Source: Akkermansiaceae bacterium (GTDB lineage: Bacteria > Verrucomicrobiota > Verrucomicrobiia > Verrucomicrobiales > Akkermansiaceae). From it: a stretch of DNA of 59,816 nt. The DNA lies in assembly GCA_028822935.1 (NCBI GenBank), contig JAPKCM010000027.1:1-59816 (forward strand), in the 5' to 3' direction. A model generated the notes under the pieces. It worked only from the letters and a program-made list of their open reading frames with translations. It ran no database searches and had not been told where the DNA came from. This document shows, piece after piece, positions 45,026 to 52,972 of this stretch (position 1 is the stretch's first letter; every line of letters starts with the position of its first letter). A program made the translations under genes and the position numbers.

Positions 45026-46097
45026 TCGGATTCCCCACCGTCAGCCTCTCCCTATTCAGGCCGCCGACATCATTCTCGAAATGATTTCCTCCGGAGATAT
45101 CCAGGACCTCCTGCCCGGAGAACGCTCCCTGTCCTCGCAGCTGCAGATCGGCCGCGACACTTTACGGGCGGCACTGGAAATCCTGGAAGCCGATGGTGTC
45201 GTCTCCCCCCGTGAGCACGGAAAAAGGCGTAGAATTCTCTCCTCTGCAGCCAGGCAATCCAGAGCCACCAAACGCATCGCCTTTCTCTCGCCCAAGACCC
45301 TGGTCCAACTTCCCCCATGGATGCTCGTCGAATTCGATACCCTGCGTGAGCTTCTCAACCAGCGCGGCTACCTCCTTCAATTAGTCACCCCCGGACTTTT
45401 CCACCTCAAGAATCCCACCAGCAAACTTGATTCCTTGCTCAAGGACATTGAAGCCGACGCCTGGATTCTCTATCAGTGCACCTCTCCCGTGCAGGAGTGG
45501 TTTGACGAACAAAAAATTCCAGCCCTGATCAGAGGCTATCCACAACCTGATATCCAAATCCCCTTCATCGATGAGGACTGGGAAGCGGCCGCCTTTCATG
45601 CCGGGACGCTCTTAAAACGAAACGGCCATCGCCGCGTCGGACTTCTCATCCCCGACACCAACCTCGCTGGACTGAGGGCAACCGAGGTCGGCTTGCGCAA
45701 AGCCTTTCCTGAAACCGAAGGACTTGACCCCATCGTCTCCATGATCGAAAAAGGCACGACTGAAAGCGTCACCCGTTTACTCGCAAGAACCCTCCGACTT
45801 CAAGAGCCCCCCACTGCAATTATCGCCACTCGATCGAGACAGGCCCTCACCATCCTATCCTGGATGGCACAGGAAAACCTCAGCATCCCAAAAGATCTCT
45901 CGCTCATCACCCTCGCTTCCGAGCCTTGGTATGAACACCTCTTTCCCAGCCTGTCTCACTACTTCTCCGATCCCACTATTCTCGCTCGAACAGTTCTCCG
46001 CCACATCCTTCCCATCTCAGAAGGAAAAGCGTCCAGCTCGACTAAAAAACTTCTCATCCCCGAATACGTGCCCGGATTAACCGTCAGCTCCGTTTAA
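45021..46097 (+). CDS. GntR-HTH / LacI-type sensor transcriptional regulator
   Basis: 358-residue regulator. Residues 10-75 form a GntR-type winged helix (ADIILEMISSGDIQDLLPGE, LRAALEILEADGVV, PREHGKRRRI). The rest is a periplasmic-binding-type sensor of the LacI/GalR kind (RVGLLIPDTNLAGLRATEVG, PKDLSLITLASE), close to the family found in Planctomycetes/Verrucomicrobia sugar loci. Starts at ATG 45021 or 44991 are both plausible and neither has a strong ribosome binding site; I give the one that leaves the palindrome mostly outside the gene. It is divergent from the lyase operon, so control of sialic acid genes by sialic acid or an amino sugar is inferred. Confidence 0.85.
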   Translation: MPRIPHRQPLPIQAADIILEMISSGDIQDLLPGERSLSSQLQIGRDTLRAALEILEADGVVSPREHGKRRRILSSAARQSRATKRIAFLSPKTLVQLPPWMLVEFDTLRELLNQRGYLLQLVTPGLFHLKNPTSKLDSLLKDIEADAWILYQCTSPVQEWFDEQKIPALIRGYPQPDIQIPFIDEDWEAAAFHAGTLLKRNGHRRVGLLIPDTNLAGLRATEVGLRKAFPETEGLDPIVSMIEKGTTESVTRLLARTLRLQEPPTAIIATRSRQALTILSWMAQENLSIPKDLSLITLASEPWYEHLFPSLSHYFSDPTILARTVLRHILPISEGKASSSTKKLLIPEYVPGLTVSSV

Positions 46098-46125
46098 TCT
46101 TGCTAAAGATCTCCTCCTCTGGGAC

Positions 46126-47124
46126 TCAACAGCAGCACCAAAAATCGACCCCTTCCTCATAGCCCTCTTCGAGAGCTTTTTGCCGCACCTTTTCACGGCC
46201 ACCCGGACTCCCCACTGCCGACAAAAGAACGGCCGCACGCCATCGACTTCCGAATTCCGGATATCCTGCAACAGGGCGATCCCGGCAAATTCCACCCACT
46301 CGTTTGGAATTGATTTCAAAGAAGCCGTGCAAGGTGATCCCACACGCGAGTAGCTCAGAAGCAATGACTTTGCCGTTGGGGCCCGCTCCCGCAATCGCAA
46401 TCCCCCCGCTCTTCACCACTTCCATCTCCGCAATCGCACGGGCTTTCAAAATGAGCATTTCGCGCTGGCCATAGCGTGGATGGGTTCGCGTCAATCGGGT
46501 CGCTCCATCTTTCCATTGATAAAGCCTCTCACTGACTTTTCCGAAGCGCTTCCCCTGATGAAGAAGACGCAACCAAAGACTATAGTCTTCCGCCAATCCA
46601 TCATCTCGATAAGCTCCCGCTTCGATCAACGTGCTCTTTGCCATCATCACCGTTGGCTGCACCACCGGGCTTTCGACAAAACGCTCACGGGAAACTTTTC
46701 CCGAATCACTGAGCCCATTCACCCAATCGACGTAACGCTGCATCCCTTTTCCAAGAGCACCCACTAATTTAATCCCACAACTCGCAACCTCGCACTCACC
46801 CAAAAGGAGTGGCACCAACGTCCGCTCGATGCGATCGGAGGAGCATCGATCATCCGAGTCCATCCGCGCGAGCCACTTCCCTCGGCTGGCATCAATGGCC
46901 ACTTCGAGAGCCTGAAGAAGATTCCCTTCTGCGCCTAAATCAATGAGCCGAACGCGCTCATCGTCGATCGAACAAAACGACTTTCGCACCCGCTCGGGAC
47001 AACCGTTCAACACCACGATGATCTCCAGTTCACTCCATGTCTGTTCCCGAAGATCCGCAAGCGCTAGTTCCGCATCGTCTGCTCCAGGCCCCACCGGGAA
47101 AATAACGGAAACCAAATCACTCAT
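46126..47124 (-). CDS. GT2 family glycosyltransferase with extra C-terminal domain
   Basis: 332-residue protein. The GT-A fold covers about 1-215: LVSVIFPVGPG, QTWSELEIIVVLNGCP, the metal/nucleotide site ARMDSDD (89-92) and LAEDYSLWLRLL with its acidic residue. Unusually, residues 240-332 form a second unit: GGIAIAGAGPNGKVIASELL looks like a nucleotide-binding Rossmann start, followed by FFEINSKRVGG and VLLSAVGSPGGREKV, like a sugar-nucleotide or aminosugar-related binding domain seen in acyl/glycosyl transferases. Donor and acceptor are unknown. Its ATG overlaps the stop of the small CPXCG gene by four bases. Confidence 0.85.
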   Translation of the reverse strand: MSDLVSVIFPVGPGADDAELALADLREQTWSELEIIVVLNGCPERVRKSFCSIDDERVRLIDLGAEGNLLQALEVAIDASRGKWLARMDSDDRCSSDRIERTLVPLLLGECEVASCGIKLVGALGKGMQRYVDWVNGLSDSGKVSRERFVESPVVQPTVMMAKSTLIEAGAYRDDGLAEDYSLWLRLLHQGKRFGKVSERLYQWKDGATRLTRTHPRYGQREMLILKARAIAEMEVVKSGGIAIAGAGPNGKVIASELLACGITLHGFFEINSKRVGGICRDRPVAGYPEFGSRWRAAVLLSAVGSPGGREKVRQKALEEGYEEGVDFWCCC

Positions 47125-47282
47125 TCCTCCAGTCCCTCGGCAAACAGGCTCCCATCCGTTTCCACCACCAGAATGAGCGGACGACAGCAGATCTCACAAT
47201 CGTAGTCCATTCGGCTTCCATAGTCCTCAGGAGCGACCTCCGAGACCTCAAACCACTCATGGCATGTAGGACACTGGATCAT
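47121..47282 (-). CDS. CPXCG-motif cysteine-rich small protein
   Basis: 53-residue protein, ATG at 47282. It has CPTCHEWFEV at residues 4-13 and DYDCEICCRPLILVV at 26-40, the two Cys clusters of the Cys_rich_CPXG family, which probably bind zinc. The first motif is CPTCH rather than CPxCG, a change in its last residue. Function of the family is unknown. It overlaps the glycosyltransferase start (ATGA), so the two are translated together. Too small to be seen by size filters, but composition and match over the full length are convincing. Confidence 0.85.
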   Translation of the reverse strand: MIQCPTCHEWFEVSEVAPEDYGSRMDYDCEICCRPLILVVETDGSLFAEGLEE

Positions 47283-47631
47283 AGCAGAATAATGTTCATG
47301 GACGATAGAAACCTACTCTGTTGCCCCTGACAAGTCAGTGTCCCACCCACCGCCGGCGACCACTTCCGGAGCACTCCGCTGATTCGCCCGGGGAAGCGGA
47401 ATCCACTCTTCGGTCTTCCGGCTTCTTTCTACCAGATAAGCCGCCCTCGAATACGAAGAACCATCAATCAAATCCGAGACATTTTCACGCTCTTTACATT
47501 TCTCCGCCAGGTTTCAAAGATCGTCTTTTAAGCCGTCATTGACGATCATTCAACTCAATCCAAGACAAAATCCGCAAGTTGCCCTAGCGTCTCATCGTAA
47601 TCCTCTAATCCGTCCCGTCTTTCCCAGATTC
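47283..47631. other. Divergent spacer before second PSD1 gene
   Basis: Contains promoters for the CPXCG/GT2 pair (minus) and PSD1 gene (plus). A TTGACG at about 47538 could be a -35 element for the PSD1 gene but the -10 is not clear. No RNA or protein gene recognised; the frame open from 47539 is only the leader of the PSD1 gene. Confidence 0.35.
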
Positions 47632-50600
47632 ATGTTTAAGAACATCCACCTCTTCCTCTTCGTCTTGTCCATGACGCAACTTGGAGCAGCTCCCATTTCA
47701 TACAATCGGGACGTGAGGCCCATCCTCTCCCAGAATTGCTTTTTCTGCCATGGATTCGACAAGGAAAAGCGCGAAGCCGATCTCCGACTCGACACCTTTG
47801 AGGGCGCAACGGCAGAAGGAGCCATCGTCCCCGGAGATCCGAATCAGAGCGAACTCATCGCGCGCATCTTCTCGAAAGACGCCGACGACCAAATGCCGCC
47901 CTCTGACTCCGCCTACTCGCTCACGAAAGCACAAAAAGAAATCCTCGTGCAGTGGATCAAAGAAGGCGCGGAATACCAGGAACACTGGGCCTACCAAAAA
48001 CTCGCCCGCCCCGCCTCGCCCGATCCTAAGAGTTCTGCCATCGACGCCTTCCTTAAGCGCACCTGGAAGAAAAACAATGTCGATCCAGTCCAGAAGGCAG
48101 ATCCTCGGAATCTCCTCCGCCGCCTTTCTTATGATCTCCGTGGCCTTCCTCCCACCATGGAAGAAGTCGCCTCTTTCTCCAAGGACCCCTCAGCCGGGCA
48201 CTATCGCAGCTTCCAGGAAGAATGGCTCGGCTCCACCGAATATGCCGAGCACCAAGGCCTCCTCTGGCTCGACCTCGTCCGCTACGCCGACTCCAATGGC
48301 ATGGTCTCCGACGAACCCATCATCGCCGGTCCTTACCGAAAATATGTCATCGAGTCCTTCCGCGACAACATGCCCTTCGATCAATTCACCCGCGAACAAA
48401 TTGCGGGCGACCTCCTCCCGAACCGCAGCGACCGCTCCCTCACTGCCTCCGGTTACAATCGGCTCGTCAAAACGAACTGCGAAGCAGGCGTCATCGAAAA
48501 GGAAGCCCTTTACCAACTCAAGGGCGAGCACGTGCGCGCCCTTGGAACCGTCTGGCTCGGCACCACCACCGGATGCGCCGAATGCCACGATCACAAATAC
48601 GATCCCATTACCGCTAAGGACTACTACTCCCTCGCCGCCTTCTTCGACCCACTCATCGAAGCCGGAGTCTACGAACCCGGCGACCGACGCGTCCCTCTTC
48701 ACTACATCCACGATACAAAAGAAGACTCAAAAAAAGAACACGCTTTAATGGGTCGGATCGATGAATTACGAGAAACACTCTACACAAGCACCATCGACCC
48801 TGCCCAACGGGATGCTTGGTCCAAGGAGATCCTCAAAAATGAGGAAGAAGCCAAAAAAGTAAAGGGCCCGACAGACTGGCTCTGGTTCCCCGCCCAACTC
48901 GGAGCAGCCCACATCATCCAAGGCGATTACTCCCAAACAGAGGCTGGCAGAGAAGTCGATGCTCCCACCGGAACCATCACCCGCCATTTTTCAGGAGAAA
49001 CGATGATCGCCCCCGTCACCGGCTCGAATGAAGCCTACTTCACGCACCTCACCATCGACCCCGAAAAGAAACCGGAGTTCATCGCCCTTCAGATCGTCAA
49101 TGGCGCTTATCGACGCGTCGGTTGGCACAAGGCCTACCACCTCACCTACTACTGGGGACCCAAAGATCACGCGCTTTTAGAAGAGTCACAGCCATGGCTC
49201 GACCCGAAGAAAATGACCCACATGGGCCCTCTCCCGGAAGCAGGAAAGCTCGTCCGCCTCGAGATCCCCAAAGCTAAATTTCTGAAAGCCTCCTACGTTC
49301 CCCAAGTCATGGCCTGGATGCAAGCAGGAGGAAAAGTCACTTGGGGAGACTCCGGTTACCGCACCTCCGCCCATCAGCTCTTCAAAAACGAACACGCCGC
49401 ATCCGCCTACCGCTATTTCTGGGAACGGCCCTTTAATCGCGACGACCGCAATGACTTCCACTCTCTTCTGCTCACTTCCCTCAAAAAGAAACCCGCCGAC
49501 CGACGCGAGATCCACAGCCAGCTCATCGACATCGCCTTTCGCGAAGCAAAACAACCTCAGCTCACAGCCGAGCTCACCGAACTCTACCGCCAAGTCTACC
49601 TTCATCGCCAAAGTGCCATCCCAACTCTCGTCAGCAAGGAAACCGAAGCAAAAAAAACACACGTCTTAACACGAGGAAACTTTATGGACGAATCCGGCCC
49701 GCAAGCGCTTCCCGCCATTCCGGAAGTTTTTGGGAAGCTCGACAAGCCCAATCCCACCCGACTCGACCTCGCGAACTGGCTCGTCGCAAAGGAAAATCCC
49801 CTCACCGCCCGCGTCTTTGTCAATCGACTGTGGCACCAATTCTACGGACGCGGCATTTCCGAAACGCTCGAGGATTCCGGCAATCAGGGAGACTGGCCTT
49901 CTCATATCGAACTCCTCGATTGGCTCGCTGCCGAGTTCATCGAAAGCGCTTGGGACGTGCAGCATATGATCCGACTCCTCACCAGCGCGGAAGCCTACCA
50001 ACTTTCCTCTGTCCCCGGCTCCCTCCTCGAGCAAAACGATCCCACCAATCGCCTGCACGCCCGCCAGGGCCGCTCCCGCCACAGCGCCGAAGAAATCCGG
50101 GACTCCGCTCTCCTCGCCGCCGGACTCCTTCATAAAACGAAGTCCATCCCGACCGCTTCCTTCTTCCCCTACCAACCCGATTCCTACTGGGCCAAGTCCA
50201 ACAAAGTCATGTATGGCTCCCGCTACCAAATCTGGGAAACCACTCAGGGTGCCTCGCAATATCAGCGCTCCCTTTACACCTTCTGGAAGAGACAAAACAT
50301 CCATCCCTCCATGCTCGCCCTCGATGCCCCGACCCGACAGGAATGCTCCGCCCGACGCACCATCACCAACACACCCGCTCAAGCACTCGCTCTCCTAAAC
50401 GATCCCCAATTCGTCGAGGCCGCCCGTCTCCTCGCCGCCCGCGCACTCCAGGCCGATGGCGATCCGATCGATAACCTCTTCAACTTCGTCCTGCAACGCG
50501 CCCCGGACACCACCGAGAAAAAAGCCCTCAAAGAACTCGTCGAAAAAATGACCACCCGCTTCACCGAAAACCCCGAAGAAGCCACCCAACTCCTCAACAT

Positions 50601-50703
50601 CGGCCAAGATCCTACCCGCCTAGACGACACTATCCAACACGCCACCTGGACCGCCACCGCCCGCATCATTCTGAATCTCCACGAATTCCTCACGCGGAGC
50701 TGA
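47632..50703 (+). CDS. PSD1-type cytochrome c protein (DUF1549-DUF1553)
   Basis: 1023-residue exported protein; ATG 47632 starts the signal peptide MFKNIHLFLFVLSMTQLGAA. Mature N-terminus is the planctomycete-type cytochrome c domain: SYNRDVRPILSQNCFFCHG (haem motif at 36-40), then DQMPPSDSAY. DUF1549 follows (RRLSYDLRGLPPT, WLDLVRYADSNGM, with a second CXXCH in CAECHDHKYDP), and DUF1553 closes the protein (TARVFVNRLWHQFYGRGI, ARQGRSRHSAEEIRDSALL, LNDPQFVEAARLLA). Unlike the copy at 35 kb it lacks the LamG and PA14-like parts. Its DUF1501 partner is 416 bases away because a cassette lies between. Confidence 0.92.
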   Translation: MFKNIHLFLFVLSMTQLGAAPISYNRDVRPILSQNCFFCHGFDKEKREADLRLDTFEGATAEGAIVPGDPNQSELIARIFSKDADDQMPPSDSAYSLTKAQKEILVQWIKEGAEYQEHWAYQKLARPASPDPKSSAIDAFLKRTWKKNNVDPVQKADPRNLLRRLSYDLRGLPPTMEEVASFSKDPSAGHYRSFQEEWLGSTEYAEHQGLLWLDLVRYADSNGMVSDEPIIAGPYRKYVIESFRDNMPFDQFTREQIAGDLLPNRSDRSLTASGYNRLVKTNCEAGVIEKEALYQLKGEHVRALGTVWLGTTTGCAECHDHKYDPITAKDYYSLAAFFDPLIEAGVYEPGDRRVPLHYIHDTKEDSKKEHALMGRIDELRETLYTSTIDPAQRDAWSKEILKNEEEAKKVKGPTDWLWFPAQLGAAHIIQGDYSQTEAGREVDAPTGTITRHFSGETMIAPVTGSNEAYFTHLTIDPEKKPEFIALQIVNGAYRRVGWHKAYHLTYYWGPKDHALLEESQPWLDPKKMTHMGPLPEAGKLVRLEIPKAKFLKASYVPQVMAWMQAGGKVTWGDSGYRTSAHQLFKNEHAASAYRYFWERPFNRDDRNDFHSLLLTSLKKKPADRREIHSQLIDIAFREAKQPQLTAELTELYRQVYLHRQSAIPTLVSKETEAKKTHVLTRGNFMDESGPQALPAIPEVFGKLDKPNPTRLDLANWLVAKENPLTARVFVNRLWHQFYGRGISETLEDSGNQGDWPSHIELLDWLAAEFIESAWDVQHMIRLLTSAEAYQLSSVPGSLLEQNDPTNRLHARQGRSRHSAEEIRDSALLAAGLLHKTKSIPTASFFPYQPDSYWAKSNKVMYGSRYQIWETTQGASQYQRSLYTFWKRQNIHPSMLALDAPTRQECSARRTITNTPAQALALLNDPQFVEAARLLAARALQADGDPIDNLFNFVLQRAPDTTEKKALKELVEKMTTRFTENPEEATQLLNIGQDPTRLDDTIQHATWTATARIILNLHEFLTRS

Positions 50704-50708
50704 TTCTC

Positions 50709-50749
50709 GAACGTTCAACTTTCAACGCCCAACATTGAACATCCAATTT
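50709..50749. repeat. AACGTT-rich interspersed repeat, left copy
   Basis: Built of GAACGTTCAAC, CAACGCCCAACATTGAAC and ATCCAA units. Its translation on the minus strand (LDVQCWALKVERS) belongs to the widespread EHPTSN/LDVQCW-type repeat peptide. It starts five bases after the PSD1 stop and ends where the four-helix-bundle frame begins. Confidence 0.7.
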
Positions 50750-50792
50750 AAGAATAAAGAACGAACCCACCTACGATCTTGAAGAGCGATTA

Positions 50793-51119
50793 TTGGAGTA
50801 TGCCACTCGCATCATTCGACTCACAGAGAGCATGAGTGGCTCCCAAACTAAGCTTCACGTTTCCAATCAACTCCTCAGATCCGGCACCGCCCCCATGGCC
50901 CACCATGGAGAGTCCCAAGCTGCCGAATCTCCAAAAGATTTTATCCATAAACTCCGAATCGCCCTCAAAGAACTCCGCGAAAGCCTCCGCTGGCTCAAGC
51001 TCATCCGCCACGTCCCTCTCGTCGATAAACCTGAACTACTCAACCCTCTTATCGACGAAACCGACCAGCTCATCCGCATCTTCCATACCAGCATCGAAAC
51101 CGCCAAAAAGAAGCTCTAA
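50793..51119 (+). CDS. Four-helix-bundle protein (23S rRNA intervening-sequence protein family)
   Basis: 108 residues from a TTG at 50793, but the family sequence starts earlier: TYDLEERLLEYATRIIRLTE is encoded from about 50769. Signature parts are ATRIIRLTESM, QLLRSGTAPMAHHGESQAAES, DFIHKLRIALKELRESLRWLK and a C-terminal helix. The family occurs in rRNA intervening sequences and, as a relative, in the Avd protein of diversity-generating retroelements. There is no ATG, GTG or TTG upstream in this frame, only ATA. A 4-base surplus at about 50765-50771 separates the frame from an upstream FKNKERT, seen in relatives. The stop overlaps the DUF1501 start (TAATG). Cytoplasmic; role unknown. Confidence 0.8.
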   Translation: MEYATRIIRLTESMSGSQTKLHVSNQLLRSGTAPMAHHGESQAAESPKDFIHKLRIALKELRESLRWLKLIRHVPLVDKPELLNPLIDETDQLIRIFHTSIETAKKKL

Positions 51120-52549
51120 TGTCCTTCTCCACTTCATCAAACACTCCGGGCAAAGCCCCCACAATAAACTTCAACGTTGAACGTTCAGCGTTGGACGTTG
51201 GATGTTCAAGGCGCGCCTTTTCCTCCCTCCTCTCCGGCACCGCCCTCTCCTCTCTTCTCTCGCAAGATCTCGGTGCCTCCCTTTCCCACGCCGCCCCCAA
51301 AGCCAAGCGAGTCATCTATCTCTACATGGCCGGCGGCCCTTCCCAGTTCGAGTCATTCGATGACAAACCCGAACTCCGCAAGCGAAACGGCCAACCCATC
51401 CCCGAGGAACTCACCAAAGGCGTCAAACTCGCCTTCCTCCAGCACGACGCTCTCAAATGCTTCGGCACCGATGTCGGCTTCAAAAAATGCGGCCAGTCCG
51501 GCCAAAACATCTCCAACCTCCTACCCAATCTTCAAAAGATCGCCGATGACATTTGCATCATCCGCACCCAGCAGACCGATCAGGTCAACCATGACCCGGC
51601 CCACGCCTTCATGAACACCGGCACCGCCATCGCCGGGCGCCCCAGCATGGGATCCTGGGTCAGCTATGGACTCGGCAGTGTTGCCAATGATCTCCCTTCC
51701 TTCGTCGTCATGCGCTCCGGTCCCGAGGGCCAACCCATCCCTCAAACCGCCTGGAATGCCGGCTTCCTGCCCGGCAGGCATACCGGAGTTGAATTCTATT
51801 CATCCGGCACCCCGCTCAATTACCTCAGCTCACCCGACGGAATCGCCCGCAGCACCCAGCGCCAATCGCTCGACACCCTTGCCAAGCTCAACAACATCCA
51901 TCACGGAAACGTCACCGACCCCGAAATCCTGACCCGCCTCGCGCAGTATGAGCTCGCCTTCAAAATGCAGGCCAGCGTCCCGGATCTTGCCGATTTCTCC
52001 GGCGAATCAAAAACCACCCGGAATCTCTACGGCCTCGGCGACAAGCCCAATGGCACCTTCGCTTCGAACTGCCTCATGGCCCGCCGCATGGCCGAGCGCG
52101 GCGTTCGTTTTATCCAGCTCTACCACAGCGGATGGGACCACCACGGAAATGTCGGCGGCGGCATGAAGTCCCGCACCAAGGATATCGACCAAGGCACCGC
52201 CGCCCTCATCCAGGATCTAAAACAGCGCGGCCTCCTCGACGATACCCTCGTCATCTGGGGCGGTGAATTCGGTCGCACCCCGATGTCGCAAGGCACCGGT
52301 CGCGACCACCACACCAAGTCCGGCTCCATGTTCATGGCCGGTGGTGGAGTTAAAGGAGGAATCACCTACGGCGAGACCGATCCCTTCGGCTTTACCGCGG
52401 CAAAAGACCCCTTCCATGTCCACGACTTCCACGCCACCGCCCTCCACCTCCTCGGCGTCGAACACAAGAAACTCACCTACAAATACAAAGGCCGTAACTT
52501 CCGCCTCACCGACGTCCACGGCCATGTCGTGAGGAAGATTCTGGCTTAA
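51119..52549 (+). CDS. DUF1501 protein, partner of the second PSD1 gene
   Basis: 476-residue protein. Blocks: VIYLYMAGGPSQFESFD, HDPAHAFMNTG, WDHHGNVGG, VIWGGEFGRTPMSQG, and GRDHHTKSGSMFMAGGGVKGG, which is the DUF1501 signature in a sulfatase/phosphatase-like fold. The N-terminus is odd: residues 17-31 (FNVERSALDVGCSRR) are encoded by an interspersed repeat, and a twin-arginine-like signal, SRRAFSSLLSGTALSSLLS, follows directly. The ancestral start was probably just before that signal. The current ATG overlaps the stop of the four-helix-bundle gene. Confidence 0.9.
   Translation: MSFSTSSNTPGKAPTINFNVERSALDVGCSRRAFSSLLSGTALSSLLSQDLGASLSHAAPKAKRVIYLYMAGGPSQFESFDDKPELRKRNGQPIPEELTKGVKLAFLQHDALKCFGTDVGFKKCGQSGQNISNLLPNLQKIADDICIIRTQQTDQVNHDPAHAFMNTGTAIAGRPSMGSWVSYGLGSVANDLPSFVVMRSGPEGQPIPQTAWNAGFLPGRHTGVEFYSSGTPLNYLSSPDGIARSTQRQSLDTLAKLNNIHHGNVTDPEILTRLAQYELAFKMQASVPDLADFSGESKTTRNLYGLGDKPNGTFASNCLMARRMAERGVRFIQLYHSGWDHHGNVGGGMKSRTKDIDQGTAALIQDLKQRGLLDDTLVIWGGEFGRTPMSQGTGRDHHTKSGSMFMAGGGVKGGITYGETDPFGFTAAKDPFHVHDFHATALHLLGVEHKKLTYKYKGRNFRLTDVHGHVVRKILA
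51169..51211. repeat. AACGTT-rich interspersed repeat, right copy, inside DUF1501 frame
   Basis: Sequence of CAACGTTGAACGTTCAG and GTTGGACGTTGGATGTTCAAGG units, in the opposite orientation to much of the left copy. It lies 50 bases after the DUF1501 ATG and is translated in frame without a stop. Together with the left copy it brackets the four-helix-bundle gene. Confidence 0.7.
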
Positions 52550-52790
52550 AATCATCTCGAAAGCCTTTCTCCTTTGCTAAATTCCAGAGATGCCACCTCT
52601 CACAAGTCTGCCACCACGGAGGAGCCACCAAAGTCACCACCGTTTTTCTCAAGCACTTCTTCTCGACGCCCATAGTAAAAAAGCTTCTTGATTCTCCCAG
52701 CACCCCTAGGTCACGAGGAACGGCTACAGTCATCCCGGTAGACGGGGGCATCACACTCAGCAGCAGGAATAGAATCAACAAAGGTCGCAT
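52506..52790 (-). CDS. Hypothetical small exported protein
   Basis: 94 codons. The start has a strong purine-rich site (AGGGAGGGAAG directly before ATG) and a signal-like MRPLLILFLLLSVMPPSTG, but the remaining sequence is Arg/Trp-rich without family likeness, and the end overlaps the DUF1501 gene by 44 bases on the other strand. May be chance. No function can be proposed. Confidence 0.25.
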   Translation of the reverse strand: MRPLLILFLLLSVMPPSTGMTVAVPRDLGVLGESRSFFTMGVEKKCLRKTVVTLVAPPWWQTCERWHLWNLAKEKGFRDDFKPESSSRHGRGRR

Positions 52791-52918
52791 CTTCCCTCCC
52801 TAAGACAGCCCAGTCCCCAAAGCTCTCAATTTTCAATAAAGAATACGACCGAGCTTGTCGCGAACGGTTCCTCCTCCCTTCCACACACTCCCTGCCGATA
52901 AAGCGGTCCCTTCCCAAC

Positions 52919-52954
52919 AAAAAAACGGCCCCTCCCGAAAGAAGAACCGTTTTT
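52919..52954 (-). terminator. Intrinsic terminator of the second PEP-CTERM gene
   Basis: On the minus strand AAAAACGG pairs with CCGTTTTT across an 18-base loop that is itself purine/pyrimidine-biased, and is followed by more T. It begins about 20 bases after the PEP-CTERM stop. The stem is AT-rich, so it is weaker than the terminator at 17696. Confidence 0.6.
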
Positions 52955-52972
52955 AAAGTTAAATTAGATTTT

